NCBI GenBank assembly: GCA_934408725.1
Contig: CAKRVB010000005.1
Location: 1-64,000 of the forward strand
Direction of reading: 5' to 3'
Source of the DNA: an uncultured Marvinbryantia sp.
Lineage (GTDB): Bacteria > Bacillota > Clostridia > Lachnospirales > Lachnospiraceae
Length of the DNA stretch: 64,000 nucleotides
Position numbers and translations under genes: made by a program
Shown: one piece after another, positions 25,331 to 34,751 of the stretch
How positions within the stretch are numbered: position 1 is the stretch's first letter
Layout: the number at the start of each line of letters is the position of its first letter
Notes under the pieces: model-generated
Told to the model about the DNA's origin: nothing
What the model saw: the letters and a program-made list of their open reading frames with translations, nothing else
The model's database searches: none

Positions 25331-26206
25331 TTATACCTTTTCCTGAATCTGCTTGCCTAACAGACCGGTTGGTTTTACCAGAAGCACTACGATCAATACT
25401 GCGAACACGATCGCATCTGCCATCTGAGAAGAAATATATGCTTTTCCAAAGATCTCGATAATACCAAGAAGGATACCACCGATCATCGCTCCAGGAATGG
25501 AGCCGATTCCACCGAATACAGCTGCAACGAACGCCTTAATACCAGGCATGGATCCTGTGTATGGTGTCAGGGATGGATAAGCAGAGCAAAGCAGTACACC
25601 TGCAATCGCAGCCAGGCCGGAACCAATGGCAAAGGTCAGTGCAATGGTTGCATTTACATTGATACCCATCAGCTGTGCTGCACCCTTATCTTCTGATACA
25701 GCCAGCATAGCCTGACCTGGTTTTGTCTTGTTAATGAATAAAGTCAGTCCCACTACGATCACGATACACGCAAGAATCGTTACAATGGTCTCTCCACTGA
25801 TATTCAGCCCAGCTGCCTTCAATGCAGGAATCTTCACCACTGATGTGAAAGACTTGGTGTTGGAACTCCAGAATAACAATGCCAGGTTCTGTAACAGATA
25901 GCTGACACCAATTGCTGTAATCAGTACAGCCAGTGGGGATGCTGCGCTACGCAGCGGCCGATAAGCTACTGCCTCGATCGCCATACCAAGAACCGTACAG
26001 ATCACTACGGATAAAAGAACTGCCGGGATGGCCGGCATCCCTGCTGCGGTGGAATAAAATACTACATATGCACCCACCATGATAACATCGCCATGGGCGA
26101 AGTTCAGCATCTTGGCGATTCCGTATACCATGGTATAGCCAAGAGCTATGATCGCATACACACTTCCGAGACTGATTCCACTGATCAGATAGTTCAGAAA
26201 ACTCAT
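25331..26206 (-). CDS. livH: Branched-chain amino acid ABC transporter permease LivH
   Basis: 291 residues with about eight membrane segments. Opening LNYLISGISLGSVYAIIALGYTMVYGIAKMLNFAHGDV is the LivH hallmark. The coupling region is MLAVSEDKGAAQLMGIN. It is the partner of LivM. It lies 257 bases after the binding-protein gene; that spacer holds four hairpins, the last of which before livH looks like a leaky terminator. This should lower permease expression relative to the binding protein. Confidence 0.93.
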   Translation of the reverse strand: MSFLNYLISGISLGSVYAIIALGYTMVYGIAKMLNFAHGDVIMVGAYVVFYSTAAGMPAIPAVLLSVVICTVLGMAIEAVAYRPLRSAASPLAVLITAIGVSYLLQNLALLFWSSNTKSFTSVVKIPALKAAGLNISGETIVTILACIVIVVGLTLFINKTKPGQAMLAVSEDKGAAQLMGINVNATIALTFAIGSGLAAIAGVLLCSAYPSLTPYTGSMPGIKAFVAAVFGGIGSIPGAMIGGILLGIIEIFGKAYISSQMADAIVFAVLIVVLLVKPTGLLGKQIQEKV

Positions 26207-26236
26207 AATACACCTCTCACTCTAAATAAGAAAAGA

Positions 26237-26448
26237 AGGGGTTGCCACCTGAACGGCAACCCCTGTGTTACTGCCTATAAAAATTACGTGATGCCAGACG
26301 AATTGCTCCGCAGCTTTGCTGCTTTCGCAATTCTGCCCGATATTCGGAATCCACAGATTTACTTCGTAAATCGTTACTTCCTCATACCGGGAGCGGGTCA
26401 CTAAGCCATCCAGTCACGCCAGTGCGAGCACTGCGTGACTTCCGGCTT
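26237..26448. repeat. Four-hairpin array between livJ-type gene and livH
   Basis: Hairpins: GGGGTTGCC/GGCAACCCC (26238-26246/26255-26263); AATTGC/GCAATT enclosing GCAGC/GCTGC (26301-26332); GATTTAC/GTAAATC (26356-26372); AGTCACG-C-CAGTGC/GCACTGCGTGACT (26412-26440), with AAGCC/GGCTT outside. The first, read on the minus strand, is followed by a T-rich tract and may end many transcripts before livH. The rest could protect the 3' end of the binding-protein mRNA. Confidence 0.75.
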
Positions 26449-26463
26449 CTAACCCTTGCATCA

Positions 26464-27609
26464 CTACATGGCTGTGTAAGCGCCATCCTTGATTACAACT
26501 GCTTTTGGCTCTTTGTTTGGTTCGCCGTCTGCACTCCAGGTCATTCCTGATCCGGTAAGACCATCGTATGTGATCTCTGTCATTGCCGCTTTCAGTGCAT
26601 CGCAGATTGCGGAAGCATCCATATCTGGTGTGATATCTGCTTTTTCTGCTGCTGCTTTGATGATGTACATTCCATCGTAAGCATCTGCTGCGAACTGGAT
26701 TGGTGTTTCACCATATTTTTCTTCGTAAGCGGAAACGAATGCCTTTGTCTGTTCATCGTCTGCATCTGCTGCGAATGGTGTCAGAAGCATTACACCTTCT
26801 GCAAGGCTTGTATCAAATCCTTCTACTGCAAGAAGTCCGTCCAGACCATCACATCCGAAGAAAGTAGGCGCATAATCCATACCAGCTGCCTGTGTCAGAA
26901 TCAGAGAAGCTTCTGTGTAGTAGATTGGAAGGAATACCATATCTGCTCCGGCATCTTTTGCTTTCTGAAGCTGTACAGAGAAGTCTGTCTTGCTGTCTTC
27001 TGTGAAGGCTTCTGCAGAAACAATCTCAAACGGCTGATTTGCTGACTCTGTTACAAAGTTGTTGTAAATACCTGTGGAATATACATCTGAGCTGTTGTAG
27101 ATAACTGCTACTTTCTCAGCCAGTTTGTTCTCACCGATGTACTGTGCGGAAGCAGTACCCTGGTTCGGGTCAGAGAAGCATACACGGAATGCATTGTCTC
27201 CGGAAATACTCTCTACTGCTGATCCTGAAGGTGTCAGCAGGAACATATTGTCATTGGAAGCTTCTCCTTCTACTGCGGTACAAGGTGTGGATGTTACAGT
27301 ACCAAGCAGCATCTGCATACCCCAGTCTTTTAAAGTGTTGTAAGCATTCACAGATTTTTCTGCGTCATGCTCATCATCCTGGAAGTTGAACTCGATCTGG
27401 TATCCGTTGATACCGCCTTCTGCATTGATATCATCTGCTGCCATCTGGGATGCGTTCATAACTGCCTGTCCATATACTGCCGCACCACCTGTGATAGGTC
27501 CGATTCCACCAATCTTAAATGTGTCATCTGCAAATGCTGTAGTGGAAAAACATGTTGCTGTCATAGCAACCGCTGCTGCTACGCTGACTGCCTTTGTTAA
27601 CTTTCTCAT
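26464..27609 (-). CDS. Branched-chain amino acid ABC transporter substrate-binding protein
   Basis: 381 residues. Signal peptide of about 27 residues (KAVSVAAAVAMTATCF, ending AFADD). It is followed by the type I periplasmic-binding fold of LivJ/K: IGGIGPITGGAAVYGQAV, a GGINGYQIEF segment and FLTPSGSAVE. The cleavage region also has a Cys (TATCF) that could be a weak lipobox, so anchoring is uncertain. It captures amino acids outside the membrane for LivHMGF. It is the first gene of the operon, with a strong promoter at 27667-27696. Confidence 0.92.
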   Translation of the reverse strand: MRKLTKAVSVAAAVAMTATCFSTTAFADDTFKIGGIGPITGGAAVYGQAVMNASQMAADDINAEGGINGYQIEFNFQDDEHDAEKSVNAYNTLKDWGMQMLLGTVTSTPCTAVEGEASNDNMFLLTPSGSAVESISGDNAFRVCFSDPNQGTASAQYIGENKLAEKVAVIYNSSDVYSTGIYNNFVTESANQPFEIVSAEAFTEDSKTDFSVQLQKAKDAGADMVFLPIYYTEASLILTQAAGMDYAPTFFGCDGLDGLLAVEGFDTSLAEGVMLLTPFAADADDEQTKAFVSAYEEKYGETPIQFAADAYDGMYIIKAAAEKADITPDMDASAICDALKAAMTEITYDGLTGSGMTWSADGEPNKEPKAVVIKDGAYTAM

Positions 27610-27666
27610 AATACCTCTCCTCCTGTCATATCGACTTCTACGAATCTCTTCGTATTTATTGCATTA

Positions 27667-27696
27667 ATAATACCCTTGTCATTTTCTTTTTGTCAA
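27667..27696 (-). promoter_or_regulatory. Promoter of the liv operon
   Basis: On the minus strand TTGACA (27691-27696), an 18-base spacer and TATTAT (27667-27672), about 60 bases before the binding-protein start. Confidence 0.8.
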
Positions 27697-27796
27697 TAGC
27701 TTTTTACCGTTAAATTAAAGGATATCTTGCATAACTTTCATGTATTTTGTGCATTATGGTACTGATTTCATGCTTTTCTATACCAGATCACAGAAG

Positions 27797-29116
27797 TTAC
27801 TGAATCAGATAACCATTTATGGTTCGCTGAAGAATCTTCAGATTGCTGTCCACATCTTTATCTTCTTCCAGTATTTTTTTGATCTCACTGTCCGTCAGCG
27901 CCATGGCCTGTTCATATTTTTTGAACTGTGGTTCCACATGTCCTTCTTCAATTACCCTGCCCAGCAGCTTTCCATTGATGACTGTGTCTCCCTCTTCCAT
28001 ATCTTCCTGCACGATCTGTTCCATCTGCTTGGATTCCGTTACGTTTTTCAGTACCGAAGCTCCCTGGGAATCATAAAAGATATTCATCTGCATTTCTTCA
28101 TCATAGGTCAATAGTTTTAAAAACTCCCATGCCAGTTTTTCTTCTTTTGTATTGGCACTGATCCCCATCAGCAATGAATTCACCTGGGAAATATTGCCTC
28201 CTCTGGCTCCTGCCGGCATGGTAAGACAATCCCATTGAAAGTTCGCATATTTACGGATCTTATAGGGATAGGTCTTATAGGTTCGGTATTCCGCAAAGGT
28301 CAGTGGCATAAATGCCACCCGGCCACCGTTAAAGTCTTCCTGTGAGATCTTCTCTCCATTATAAAGTTCATTGATACTTCTCACATACTTTACCGCCTCG
28401 CTCAGCTTCACATCCGTCAGTTCAGCTTCCGTTCCCTTCTTATTAAAGATACCGCCACCATTGGAACACAGAGCATCCATCCAGTCATAATTGTAAGTTC
28501 CGAACTGATCCAGCACGCCATCTCCATCCGTATCTCTGGTTACTTTTTTACAGATCGCATACAGATCATCCCAGGTCCAGTCTTCTCCCGGCATATCGAT
28601 GTCCTCCTGGGTCAGCAGTGTCTTATTCACAAACATCAGTGTCGGTACTGTCTCATAAGGCAGCGCATACTGCACCGATTCGTACTGTCCGTTGACAAAC
28701 GCACTGGTGAAGTACTTTTCCGGGTCAAAATCTGTGTCTGTCTCCATCAAACTTCCCAGATCTTTCATCACGCCCATTGATGCAAACTGATTAAAATCAG
28801 TGCCCAGTACCATAAAAATATCCGGTTCCTCACCTGCAAGCAGCTTTCTGGAAAACCATTCAGAATAATCATCTTTTCGAATTCCGCTGTAATAATGTAC
28901 TGTCACGCCTGGATGCGTCTGCTCAAATTTCGCAATCGCTTTATCAATGATCGTAAATCCATTTGCCTGAGCCACATCCCAGTTGCTTCCGGTAAACATT
29001 CCAAATTCCAGTGTTATATGATTCTGCCTGTTCTGAAGCTGACAGATTCCATAAATTGCCAGCCCTGTCAACAGTCCTGCTGCCGCCAGGGTCATAATTT
29101 TCTGTTTTCGTTTCAT
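27797..29116 (-). CDS. Extracellular solute-binding protein, family 1 (sugar type)
   Basis: 439 residues; AAGGTGG precedes the ATG. An N-terminal hydrophobic segment (about residues 8-26) may be a signal anchor; the Cys in YGICQ is not in a normal lipobox. The fold follows MalE-like proteins: GSNWDVAQANGFTIIDKAIAKFEQTHPGVTV, PDIFMVLGTDFNQFASMG and YALPYETVPTLMFVNKTLL. No permease gene follows. It ends an operon with a ribose-type binding protein, a histidine kinase and a response regulator, so a role in sensing or in delivery to a permease encoded elsewhere is possible. Confidence 0.85.
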   Translation of the reverse strand: MKRKQKIMTLAAAGLLTGLAIYGICQLQNRQNHITLEFGMFTGSNWDVAQANGFTIIDKAIAKFEQTHPGVTVHYYSGIRKDDYSEWFSRKLLAGEEPDIFMVLGTDFNQFASMGVMKDLGSLMETDTDFDPEKYFTSAFVNGQYESVQYALPYETVPTLMFVNKTLLTQEDIDMPGEDWTWDDLYAICKKVTRDTDGDGVLDQFGTYNYDWMDALCSNGGGIFNKKGTEAELTDVKLSEAVKYVRSINELYNGEKISQEDFNGGRVAFMPLTFAEYRTYKTYPYKIRKYANFQWDCLTMPAGARGGNISQVNSLLMGISANTKEEKLAWEFLKLLTYDEEMQMNIFYDSQGASVLKNVTESKQMEQIVQEDMEEGDTVINGKLLGRVIEEGHVEPQFKKYEQAMALTDSEIKKILEEDKDVDSNLKILQRTINGYLIQ

Positions 29117-29137
29117 TCATTTTCCACCTTACCCGGT

Positions 29138-29803
29138 CTATGTCAGGTGCTTGCCTGCATTGGTCTGCACTGCCCAGATCGCCAGCTGCGTACGGTCCCG
29201 CAGATCCAGCTTATTCAGAATATTACTGAGATAATTCCGTACGGTACCGTCTGAAAGATTCAGCGTATCTGCAATCTCCTTATTGGCAGCTCCCGTACCC
29301 ACCTGAGCAATGATCTTCCATTCCGTTTTGGTCAGTTCCTCCACACCTTTTCTTCCCACCGGTATCGTATAATCCGTCTGCGCCATCTGGGAAAACAGTC
29401 TCAGCACCTTCGTGGCAATATCCGGGTTAATCATGGCTTTTCCGCTGTATACCGTCTTGATGGCATTCTCCAGTTCATCCATGGAAACGCCCTTCAGCAG
29501 ATACCCACTGGCACCGAACTTCAGTGCATTATATACGTATTCATCATCATCGAACGTTGTCAGAATGATAATCTTTACTTCCGGATAGTTTTCTTTAATG
29601 ATCTTCGTACACTGTACTCCGTCCATCTTCGGCATACGCACATCCATCAGGATAATATCCGGTTTTTCCTTCCGTACGCTGCGGATCACCGCCTGCCCGT
29701 CTTCTGCCACATCACATACGGTAATATCTGGCTTGCTGTTTAATACAATCTGCAGACTCTGCCTGATCAGCTCCTGATCATCTGCTATTAACACTTTAAT
29801 CAT
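29138..29803 (-). CDS. NarL/LuxR-type response regulator
   Basis: 221 residues. Receiver domain complete: acidic pair IADDQ, phospho-acceptor in IILMDVRMPKMDG (about residue 54), LTTFDDDEY and the Lys in GYLLKGV. C-terminal LuxR-type helix-turn-helix: GAANKEIADTLNLSDGTVRNYLSNILNKL. Its gene overlaps the kinase gene by eight bases, making a cognate pair. It probably controls its own operon or the ribose-type importer next to it. Cytoplasmic. Confidence 0.93.
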   Translation of the reverse strand: MIKVLIADDQELIRQSLQIVLNSKPDITVCDVAEDGQAVIRSVRKEKPDIILMDVRMPKMDGVQCTKIIKENYPEVKIIILTTFDDDEYVYNALKFGASGYLLKGVSMDELENAIKTVYSGKAMINPDIATKVLRLFSQMAQTDYTIPVGRKGVEELTKTEWKIIAQVGTGAANKEIADTLNLSDGTVRNYLSNILNKLDLRDRTQLAIWAVQTNAGKHLT

Positions 29804-31100
29804 AATTTTCCCCCCATCGTATCGGTATCTGTGCGGTCACGGTAAATCCGTCACTTCCGTCAAATTCTACTGTTCCATGCAGCATCTCAATCCGCTCCCG
29901 GATATGCTTGGTACCAAATCCACTTTTAATCTCCTTGGCACCTATCCCGTCATCCTTGATAGACAATGTGATCTCATCATACTGACGTCTCAGCGTAATC
30001 CAGATCTTTCCTGCCTTTCCGTGGCGCACAGCATTGGTGATGCTCTCCTGAATGACACGGTAAATGGCATTTTCTTCGTCTTCATCAAACTTCAGATGTT
30101 TTTCTTCTGTGGAAAAATAAATCTTCACATCTGATGCCTGACTCATATCCGTGATCATTTTTCGTATAGCCGCATCCAGACTCAGTCGCTCCAGGGCATC
30201 CGGACGCAGTTCATTTACGGAACGACGCACATCCCTGATTCCCTCCCTGCTGACTTCCGACAACAGCTGCAGCTGTTTCTTCGTCTGCTCTGGGCTGATA
30301 TCGATCAGTGCCAAGCAGGCATCCAGCCCGGTGGCGATCCCTGTCAGGGTATGTCCCAGTGTATCATGAATCTCTCTGGCCAGACGATTTCGCTCTTTGG
30401 TCTGAGTCATTTTTTCAGTCATGCTGGCATATTCCTGCAGCTGCTCATTGGCCGTCTGAATCTCATGATACAACTCATTGATCTGCTCAATAGTACCTCT
30501 CTGGGCATTGATCACGTAGACGCAATAGACAATAAACAGCACTACATTAAACGAAATCAGAATATTAAAAATTCCATAAAGCAGCTGTTGTGTATTTGCG
30601 GGATAGTACTGTATGTAAGAACTCAGATGATACAATGGCATATAAATAGAAAGCAATTCGTAATCTGCCAGCACATAGCCTCCGATAGCCAGTGCCACCA
30701 GTGCCACTTTCATTTTCCCGCCTTTTACCAGGGAGATCATTGTTGCAAACAGAAACAATAACAGTCCGTTATAATTAAAATTCAGTGTATAGATAACCAT
30801 GAAGCACAGAACCAGATCAAAGAGCATGGAGCATACGATGAGCCGGTAATTCTTTACCATCTGCCGAAACAAAAAGGACACTGCCAGCAGGCACATGGCT
30901 ATCACGCAGTAGTTTCTCACATGCTCTGGATTTTCCGGAATCGCCGTGACTCCATCCAGAAAACTTCTGGCCTCGTACCGGGCAATAATCTTCTTTGTTG
31001 TATAATTGATAAAAGTGGAAATCAGTATCACTGCTGCCACATTCAGCGCCAACATGGATGCCTGCAGAAGCACGACTGTTTTATCTTTTTCTTCGTTCAC
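29796..31100 (-). CDS. Sensor histidine kinase (HisKA_3 type)
   Basis: 434 residues. The start is GTG with AGAGGTG upstream. About six membrane helices occupy residues 10-190, with little extracellular sequence, so the signal may be sensed in the membrane or through a partner protein. A coiled linker (about 195-235) leads to the dimerisation/phospho-acceptor helix RLAREIHDTLGHTLTG (His near 248) and a HATPase domain (NAVRHGKAGKIW, DDGIGAKEIKSGFG). It overlaps its response regulator. A binding-protein gene just upstream suggests ligand-bound protein may be the input. Confidence 0.92.
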   Translation of the reverse strand: MNEEKDKTVVLLQASMLALNVAAVILISTFINYTTKKIIARYEARSFLDGVTAIPENPEHVRNYCVIAMCLLAVSFLFRQMVKNYRLIVCSMLFDLVLCFMVIYTLNFNYNGLLLFLFATMISLVKGGKMKVALVALAIGGYVLADYELLSIYMPLYHLSSYIQYYPANTQQLLYGIFNILISFNVVLFIVYCVYVINAQRGTIEQINELYHEIQTANEQLQEYASMTEKMTQTKERNRLAREIHDTLGHTLTGIATGLDACLALIDISPEQTKKQLQLLSEVSREGIRDVRRSVNELRPDALERLSLDAAIRKMITDMSQASDVKIYFSTEEKHLKFDEDEENAIYRVIQESITNAVRHGKAGKIWITLRRQYDEITLSIKDDGIGAKEIKSGFGTKHIRERIEMLHGTVEFDGSDGFTVTAQIPIRWGENYD

Positions 31101-31117
31101 CTTCTTACACCTCTTCC

Positions 31118-32077
31118 CTATCTGCCCCAGCCACTGATCTCATAATCATCCAGATTCTCCTGGGTAATCATGTAGGGTGCAATACTGATATATTTTTCCA
31201 CTGCTTTTCCCGCCAGACAGTCATAGGCGGTCTGTGCTGCCACTTCGCCAATCTGGCGCGGATCCTGTCCACTGGTTCCGGTCACCAGCCCAAGATTCAA
31301 CATAGACTTAAAATCTGGCGACCCGTCAATTCCATAGATCAGGACATCGTTGTCCTTGTGATACTGCTGTAGGGTAGCCAGCGCTCCCAGTGCAGATGGG
31401 TCATTTCCTCCCAGTACCACCTCACATTCCACGCCTCTGTTCAGAATGGTGGCCATGGCATCTGCACTGTCTTCAAACTCACCCTGACCACACTTTCTGG
31501 CTACGACTTTATAATTTTCGCTTTCTGCAGATGCTTCCACGGTATCGATAAATCCCTGCACACGGTTGGAGATGGAAGTCTGAGTCGGATTATCCAGCAC
31601 CACAATTCTGGCTTTGTCCAGTCGCTTCATCATATCTTCTGCACACTGCACACCAGCCGCATAGTTGTCTGTCTCAACGATCGAAGCCACATACTCACGA
31701 TTCTTTACCACCGTATCCATATTGATGACAATCACACCTTTTTCCTGACATGCTTTCAACGCCGGCTCTACTGTTTCCCAGTCCACCGGATTCAAAAAGA
31801 GAACTTTAATCCCCTCATCCAGCATTTCCAGAATCTGTTCATTCTGTTTTTCCTGATCCTGACATGGATTACGGGAAATCACAATATCTCCGTTTCCTTC
31901 CACTACATTTTCAATGGCTTCATGGAGCACATCAAAGTACGGATTATTCCGCGTCATATAAGTAGCTCCAAATATTCGCGGATCGTGTTCCCCTTCCACC
32001 ACCTCCGCTGCTCTGCAGCCCGTCAGGGCAGTCGCAGCTGCCAGCAGCACCACTGCTAAAATCACTTTTCTGTTCAT
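31118..32077 (-). CDS. Ribose-type sugar-binding lipoprotein
   Basis: 319 residues from the ATG with AGGAG nearby; a longer in-frame start has no ribosome site. Signal peptide ends in a lipobox TALTGC (Cys about residue 20), so it is anchored on the outside of the membrane. The rest is a LacI/RbsB-type periplasmic-binding fold: FGATYMTRNNPYFDVLHEAIE, LFLNPVDWETVEPAL, GIDGSPDFKSMLNLG. It has its own promoter and is the first gene of a unit with a histidine kinase and regulator. I infer that it presents the sugar to the kinase; it could also feed the adjacent importer. Confidence 0.85.
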   Translation of the reverse strand: MNRKVILAVVLLAAATALTGCRAAEVVEGEHDPRIFGATYMTRNNPYFDVLHEAIENVVEGNGDIVISRNPCQDQEKQNEQILEMLDEGIKVLFLNPVDWETVEPALKACQEKGVIVINMDTVVKNREYVASIVETDNYAAGVQCAEDMMKRLDKARIVVLDNPTQTSISNRVQGFIDTVEASAESENYKVVARKCGQGEFEDSADAMATILNRGVECEVVLGGNDPSALGALATLQQYHKDNDVLIYGIDGSPDFKSMLNLGLVTGTSGQDPRQIGEVAAQTAYDCLAGKAVEKYISIAPYMITQENLDDYEISGWGR

Positions 32078-32124
32078 ATATTCTCCTGGGTCTTTTGCTT
32101 CATGCACCTAAATATTCTGATTAA

Positions 32125-32153
32125 ATTTTATGTCTGAAAGATGAGTGGGTCAA
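32125..32153 (-). promoter_or_regulatory. Promoter of the binding-protein/two-component unit
   Basis: On the minus strand TTGACC (32148-32153), 17-base spacer, TAAAAT (32125-32130), about 50 bases before the lipoprotein start. Confidence 0.7.
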
Positions 32154-32177
32154 GCGTTTTCACATATTCATCAAAAA

Positions 32178-32205
32178 ATCCCTCATGCCATATAACATGA
32201 GGGAT
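32178..32205 (-). terminator. Terminator after ribose-type permease
   Basis: ATCCCTCATG/CATGAGGGAT, a 10-bp perfect stem with an eight-base loop, followed on the minus strand by T6. It separates the importer operon from the sensing operon. Confidence 0.9.
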
Positions 32206-32230
32206 CTGATGTTTCACTAAAAAAGGAATT

Positions 32231-33202
32231 TTATCTTCCTGCTTTTTTATTTCTTATCCAGTCTACGTATACTGCGAGCAGAATTACAAGACCTTTTACA
32301 ATATACTGCCAGTTGGAGTCTACACCCATCAGGTTCAGACCGTTGTTCAGGATACCGATGATCAGTACACCGATCAGTGTACCGCCCAGTGTACCGGAAC
32401 CACCACTCATGGATGTACCACCTACGACTACGGCTGCGATGGCATCCATTTCTGCGCCATCACCGGCAGTCGGCTGTCCGGAATACAGACGGGATGCAAT
32501 GATAACACCTGCGATACCAGCCATGATTCCTGTGTATGTATACACAATGAATTTTACTTTTTCTACATTGATACCTGAGAATTTCGCTGCCTGTGCGTTA
32601 CCACCTACTGCATAGATATGACGTCCAAGCTGCGTTTTGTTTACCATAAATACTGCAATGATGAAAATAATAATCATCAGTACTGCCGGCACTGGAAACG
32701 GTCCGATATAACCTGCACCCGGCCATTTAAACAGTGGCTCCATACAACGAATCGGAGCACCGCCTGTGATAACCAGTGCAATACCTTTTGCAATGTTCAT
32801 AGATGCCAGTGTTACGATGAAAGGCGGAATATCTGTTTTACAGATTACAAATCCGTTAAATACACCTACCAGTGCACCTACCAGAACAGCAAGAATAAAT
32901 CCCACTACGATCGGAAGATGGAAATATACTACTGATCCTGCTGCCACACATCCGGAAAGAGCGATAACTGAACCAACAGAAAGTTCGATTCCGCCAAGGA
33001 TGATGACCATAGTCATACCGGTTGCCAGGAACATATTCGATGCATTCTGACGAAGAATATTGAATAAGTTCTTTGGTGTCATAAATGTTGTTCTTGTCTT
33101 TGGATAAACTACCATAAATACGCACATTGCAATCAATGCAATGATAATACCGATATTGTCTTTAAAATATTTGACGATTCCATTTTTTGCTCTGGATGCC
33201 AT
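32231..33202 (-). CDS. Ribose-type sugar ABC transporter permease
   Basis: 323 residues with AAGGAGG before the ATG and about ten hydrophobic segments. Family motifs: GMTMVIILGGIELSVGSVIALSG, a GxxxGxxNG turn (VGVFNGFVICKTDIPPFIVTLASM) and GRHIYAVGGNAQAAKFSGIN. It matches RbsC/MglC (BPD_transp_2). It forms the membrane channel for the binding protein at 34859-35788 and ATPase at 33239-34723. The specific sugar (ribose, galactose, xylose or other) cannot be told from sequence. Confidence 0.92.
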   Translation of the reverse strand: MASRAKNGIVKYFKDNIGIIIALIAMCVFMVVYPKTRTTFMTPKNLFNILRQNASNMFLATGMTMVIILGGIELSVGSVIALSGCVAAGSVVYFHLPIVVGFILAVLVGALVGVFNGFVICKTDIPPFIVTLASMNIAKGIALVITGGAPIRCMEPLFKWPGAGYIGPFPVPAVLMIIIFIIAVFMVNKTQLGRHIYAVGGNAQAAKFSGINVEKVKFIVYTYTGIMAGIAGVIIASRLYSGQPTAGDGAEMDAIAAVVVGGTSMSGGSGTLGGTLIGVLIIGILNNGLNLMGVDSNWQYIVKGLVILLAVYVDWIRNKKAGR

Positions 33203-33238
33203 AATGTTTCCTCCTTAAAATACGTATGATTTATTATT

Positions 33239-34723
33239 TTATTTTGCCGCCAGCTGCATGATTGCTTCCTGTTCTGCTTCCTCATGATTCAGGCAGCCTG
33301 TAACACGTCCTTCGTTCATGACATAAACACGGTCACTCATGTTGATGATTTCCGGAAGTTCGGAGGAAATCATGATAATAGACATACCTTCTTTCACCAG
33401 ATCATTCATAATAGAATAAATCTCTGCTTTTGCACCAACGTCTACTCCACGGGTCGGCTCATCCAGAATCAGAATCTCCGGATTTGTCGCCAGCCAGCGT
33501 CCGATCATTACTTTCTGCTGATTTCCACCAGACAGATTTCCGATCACCTGTTCCTGACTCGGAGTCTTCGTTGCCATCATATCAATGTATTTCTGAGTAA
33601 TCTCTTCTTCTTTTCTATTGTCTACATGAAGATGACGGATAAATTCTCCCAGTACTTCAATCGTAGAATTAAATTTTACACTCTGTACCTTATAAAGTCC
33701 TTCTTCCTTTCGGCTTTCCGGAACCAGTGCAATTCCATATTTTAATGCATCTACCGGAGACTTGATCTTTACTTTCTTTCCTTTTACATATACATCTCCG
33801 GTCATATGTTCGGCCAGCCCGAAGACTGCCTTCATCGTTTCGCTTCGTCCTGCACCCACCAGGCCGGCAAACCCGACGATTTCTCCCTTACGGAGCTCAA
33901 AGCTGGCATCCTGTGCCATCTTTCCATCAGAGATGTGTTCACATTTCAGCACCACTTCTCCAGGCTCCAGGAAATCTCTTGTATAATAATTTGTCAACTC
34001 ACGTCCTACCATCAGGGCAATCAGAGCATCTTTATTCGTCTCCTTTACCACTCTGGTACCTACTGTCTGTCCGTCTCGCATAACAGTAACGCGGTCACAG
34101 ATTTCTTCCAGTTCACTCATCTTATGAGAAATATAAATAATACCTACTCCTTTTGCTGTCAGAGTACGCATTGTCTCAAATAAGAAACCGACTTCTTTAT
34201 CAGATATGGATGATGTCGGTTCATCCATAACCAGAATTTTGGAATTAAATGAAATAGCTTTTACGATCTCAACCATCTGCTGCTGGGCGATTGTCAGCTT
34301 TTCAACCAGTGTATCAGCATTGATATTCATATCATAAGCATCCAACAGTTCCTGTGCATCTCTGGACATCTTGACACGGTCTACATTCATCTTTGTACCC
34401 GGTTCACGTCCGAGGAAAATATTTTCTGCAACAGTCATATATGGCACCAGTACCAGTTCCTGATGCACAATGGAAACACCTGCCTGACGGGCTGCCACTA
34501 CATCATTGATCTCTACTTTCTGATCATCAATGAAAATCTCGCCCTCTTCCGCATGATAAATACCACCCAATACTTTTATCAGCGTTGATTTGCCTGCTCC
34601 GTTTTCTCCAAGAAGCGCATGTACTTCTCCCGCTTTCAGCTGAAGATTTACATTCTGCAGAGCCTTAACTCCAGGGAAGGATTTGCTAATACCCTTCATT
34701 TCCAGTAAGTATTTTTCACTCAC
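33239..34723 (-). CDS. Ribose-type sugar ABC transporter ATPase (double domain)
   Basis: 494 residues from a GTG with AGGTGG ten bases upstream; a longer frame begins inside a hairpin and is unlikely. Two ABC domains in tandem as in RbsA/MglA: first with Walker A GENGAGKST and Walker B ILVMDEPTSS, second with a degenerate Walker A (GLVGAGRSE) and active-type signature NLSGGNQQK with LILDEPTRGVDVG. It hydrolyses ATP at the inner face of the permease. A 40-bp hairpin just upstream may set its level below that of the binding protein. Confidence 0.92.
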   Translation of the reverse strand: MSEKYLLEMKGISKSFPGVKALQNVNLQLKAGEVHALLGENGAGKSTLIKVLGGIYHAEEGEIFIDDQKVEINDVVAARQAGVSIVHQELVLVPYMTVAENIFLGREPGTKMNVDRVKMSRDAQELLDAYDMNINADTLVEKLTIAQQQMVEIVKAISFNSKILVMDEPTSSISDKEVGFLFETMRTLTAKGVGIIYISHKMSELEEICDRVTVMRDGQTVGTRVVKETNKDALIALMVGRELTNYYTRDFLEPGEVVLKCEHISDGKMAQDASFELRKGEIVGFAGLVGAGRSETMKAVFGLAEHMTGDVYVKGKKVKIKSPVDALKYGIALVPESRKEEGLYKVQSVKFNSTIEVLGEFIRHLHVDNRKEEEITQKYIDMMATKTPSQEQVIGNLSGGNQQKVMIGRWLATNPEILILDEPTRGVDVGAKAEIYSIMNDLVKEGMSIIMISSELPEIINMSDRVYVMNEGRVTGCLNHEEAEQEAIMQLAAK

Positions 34724-34751
34724 TAATCGCCACCACCTGTCTTTTTTCATA

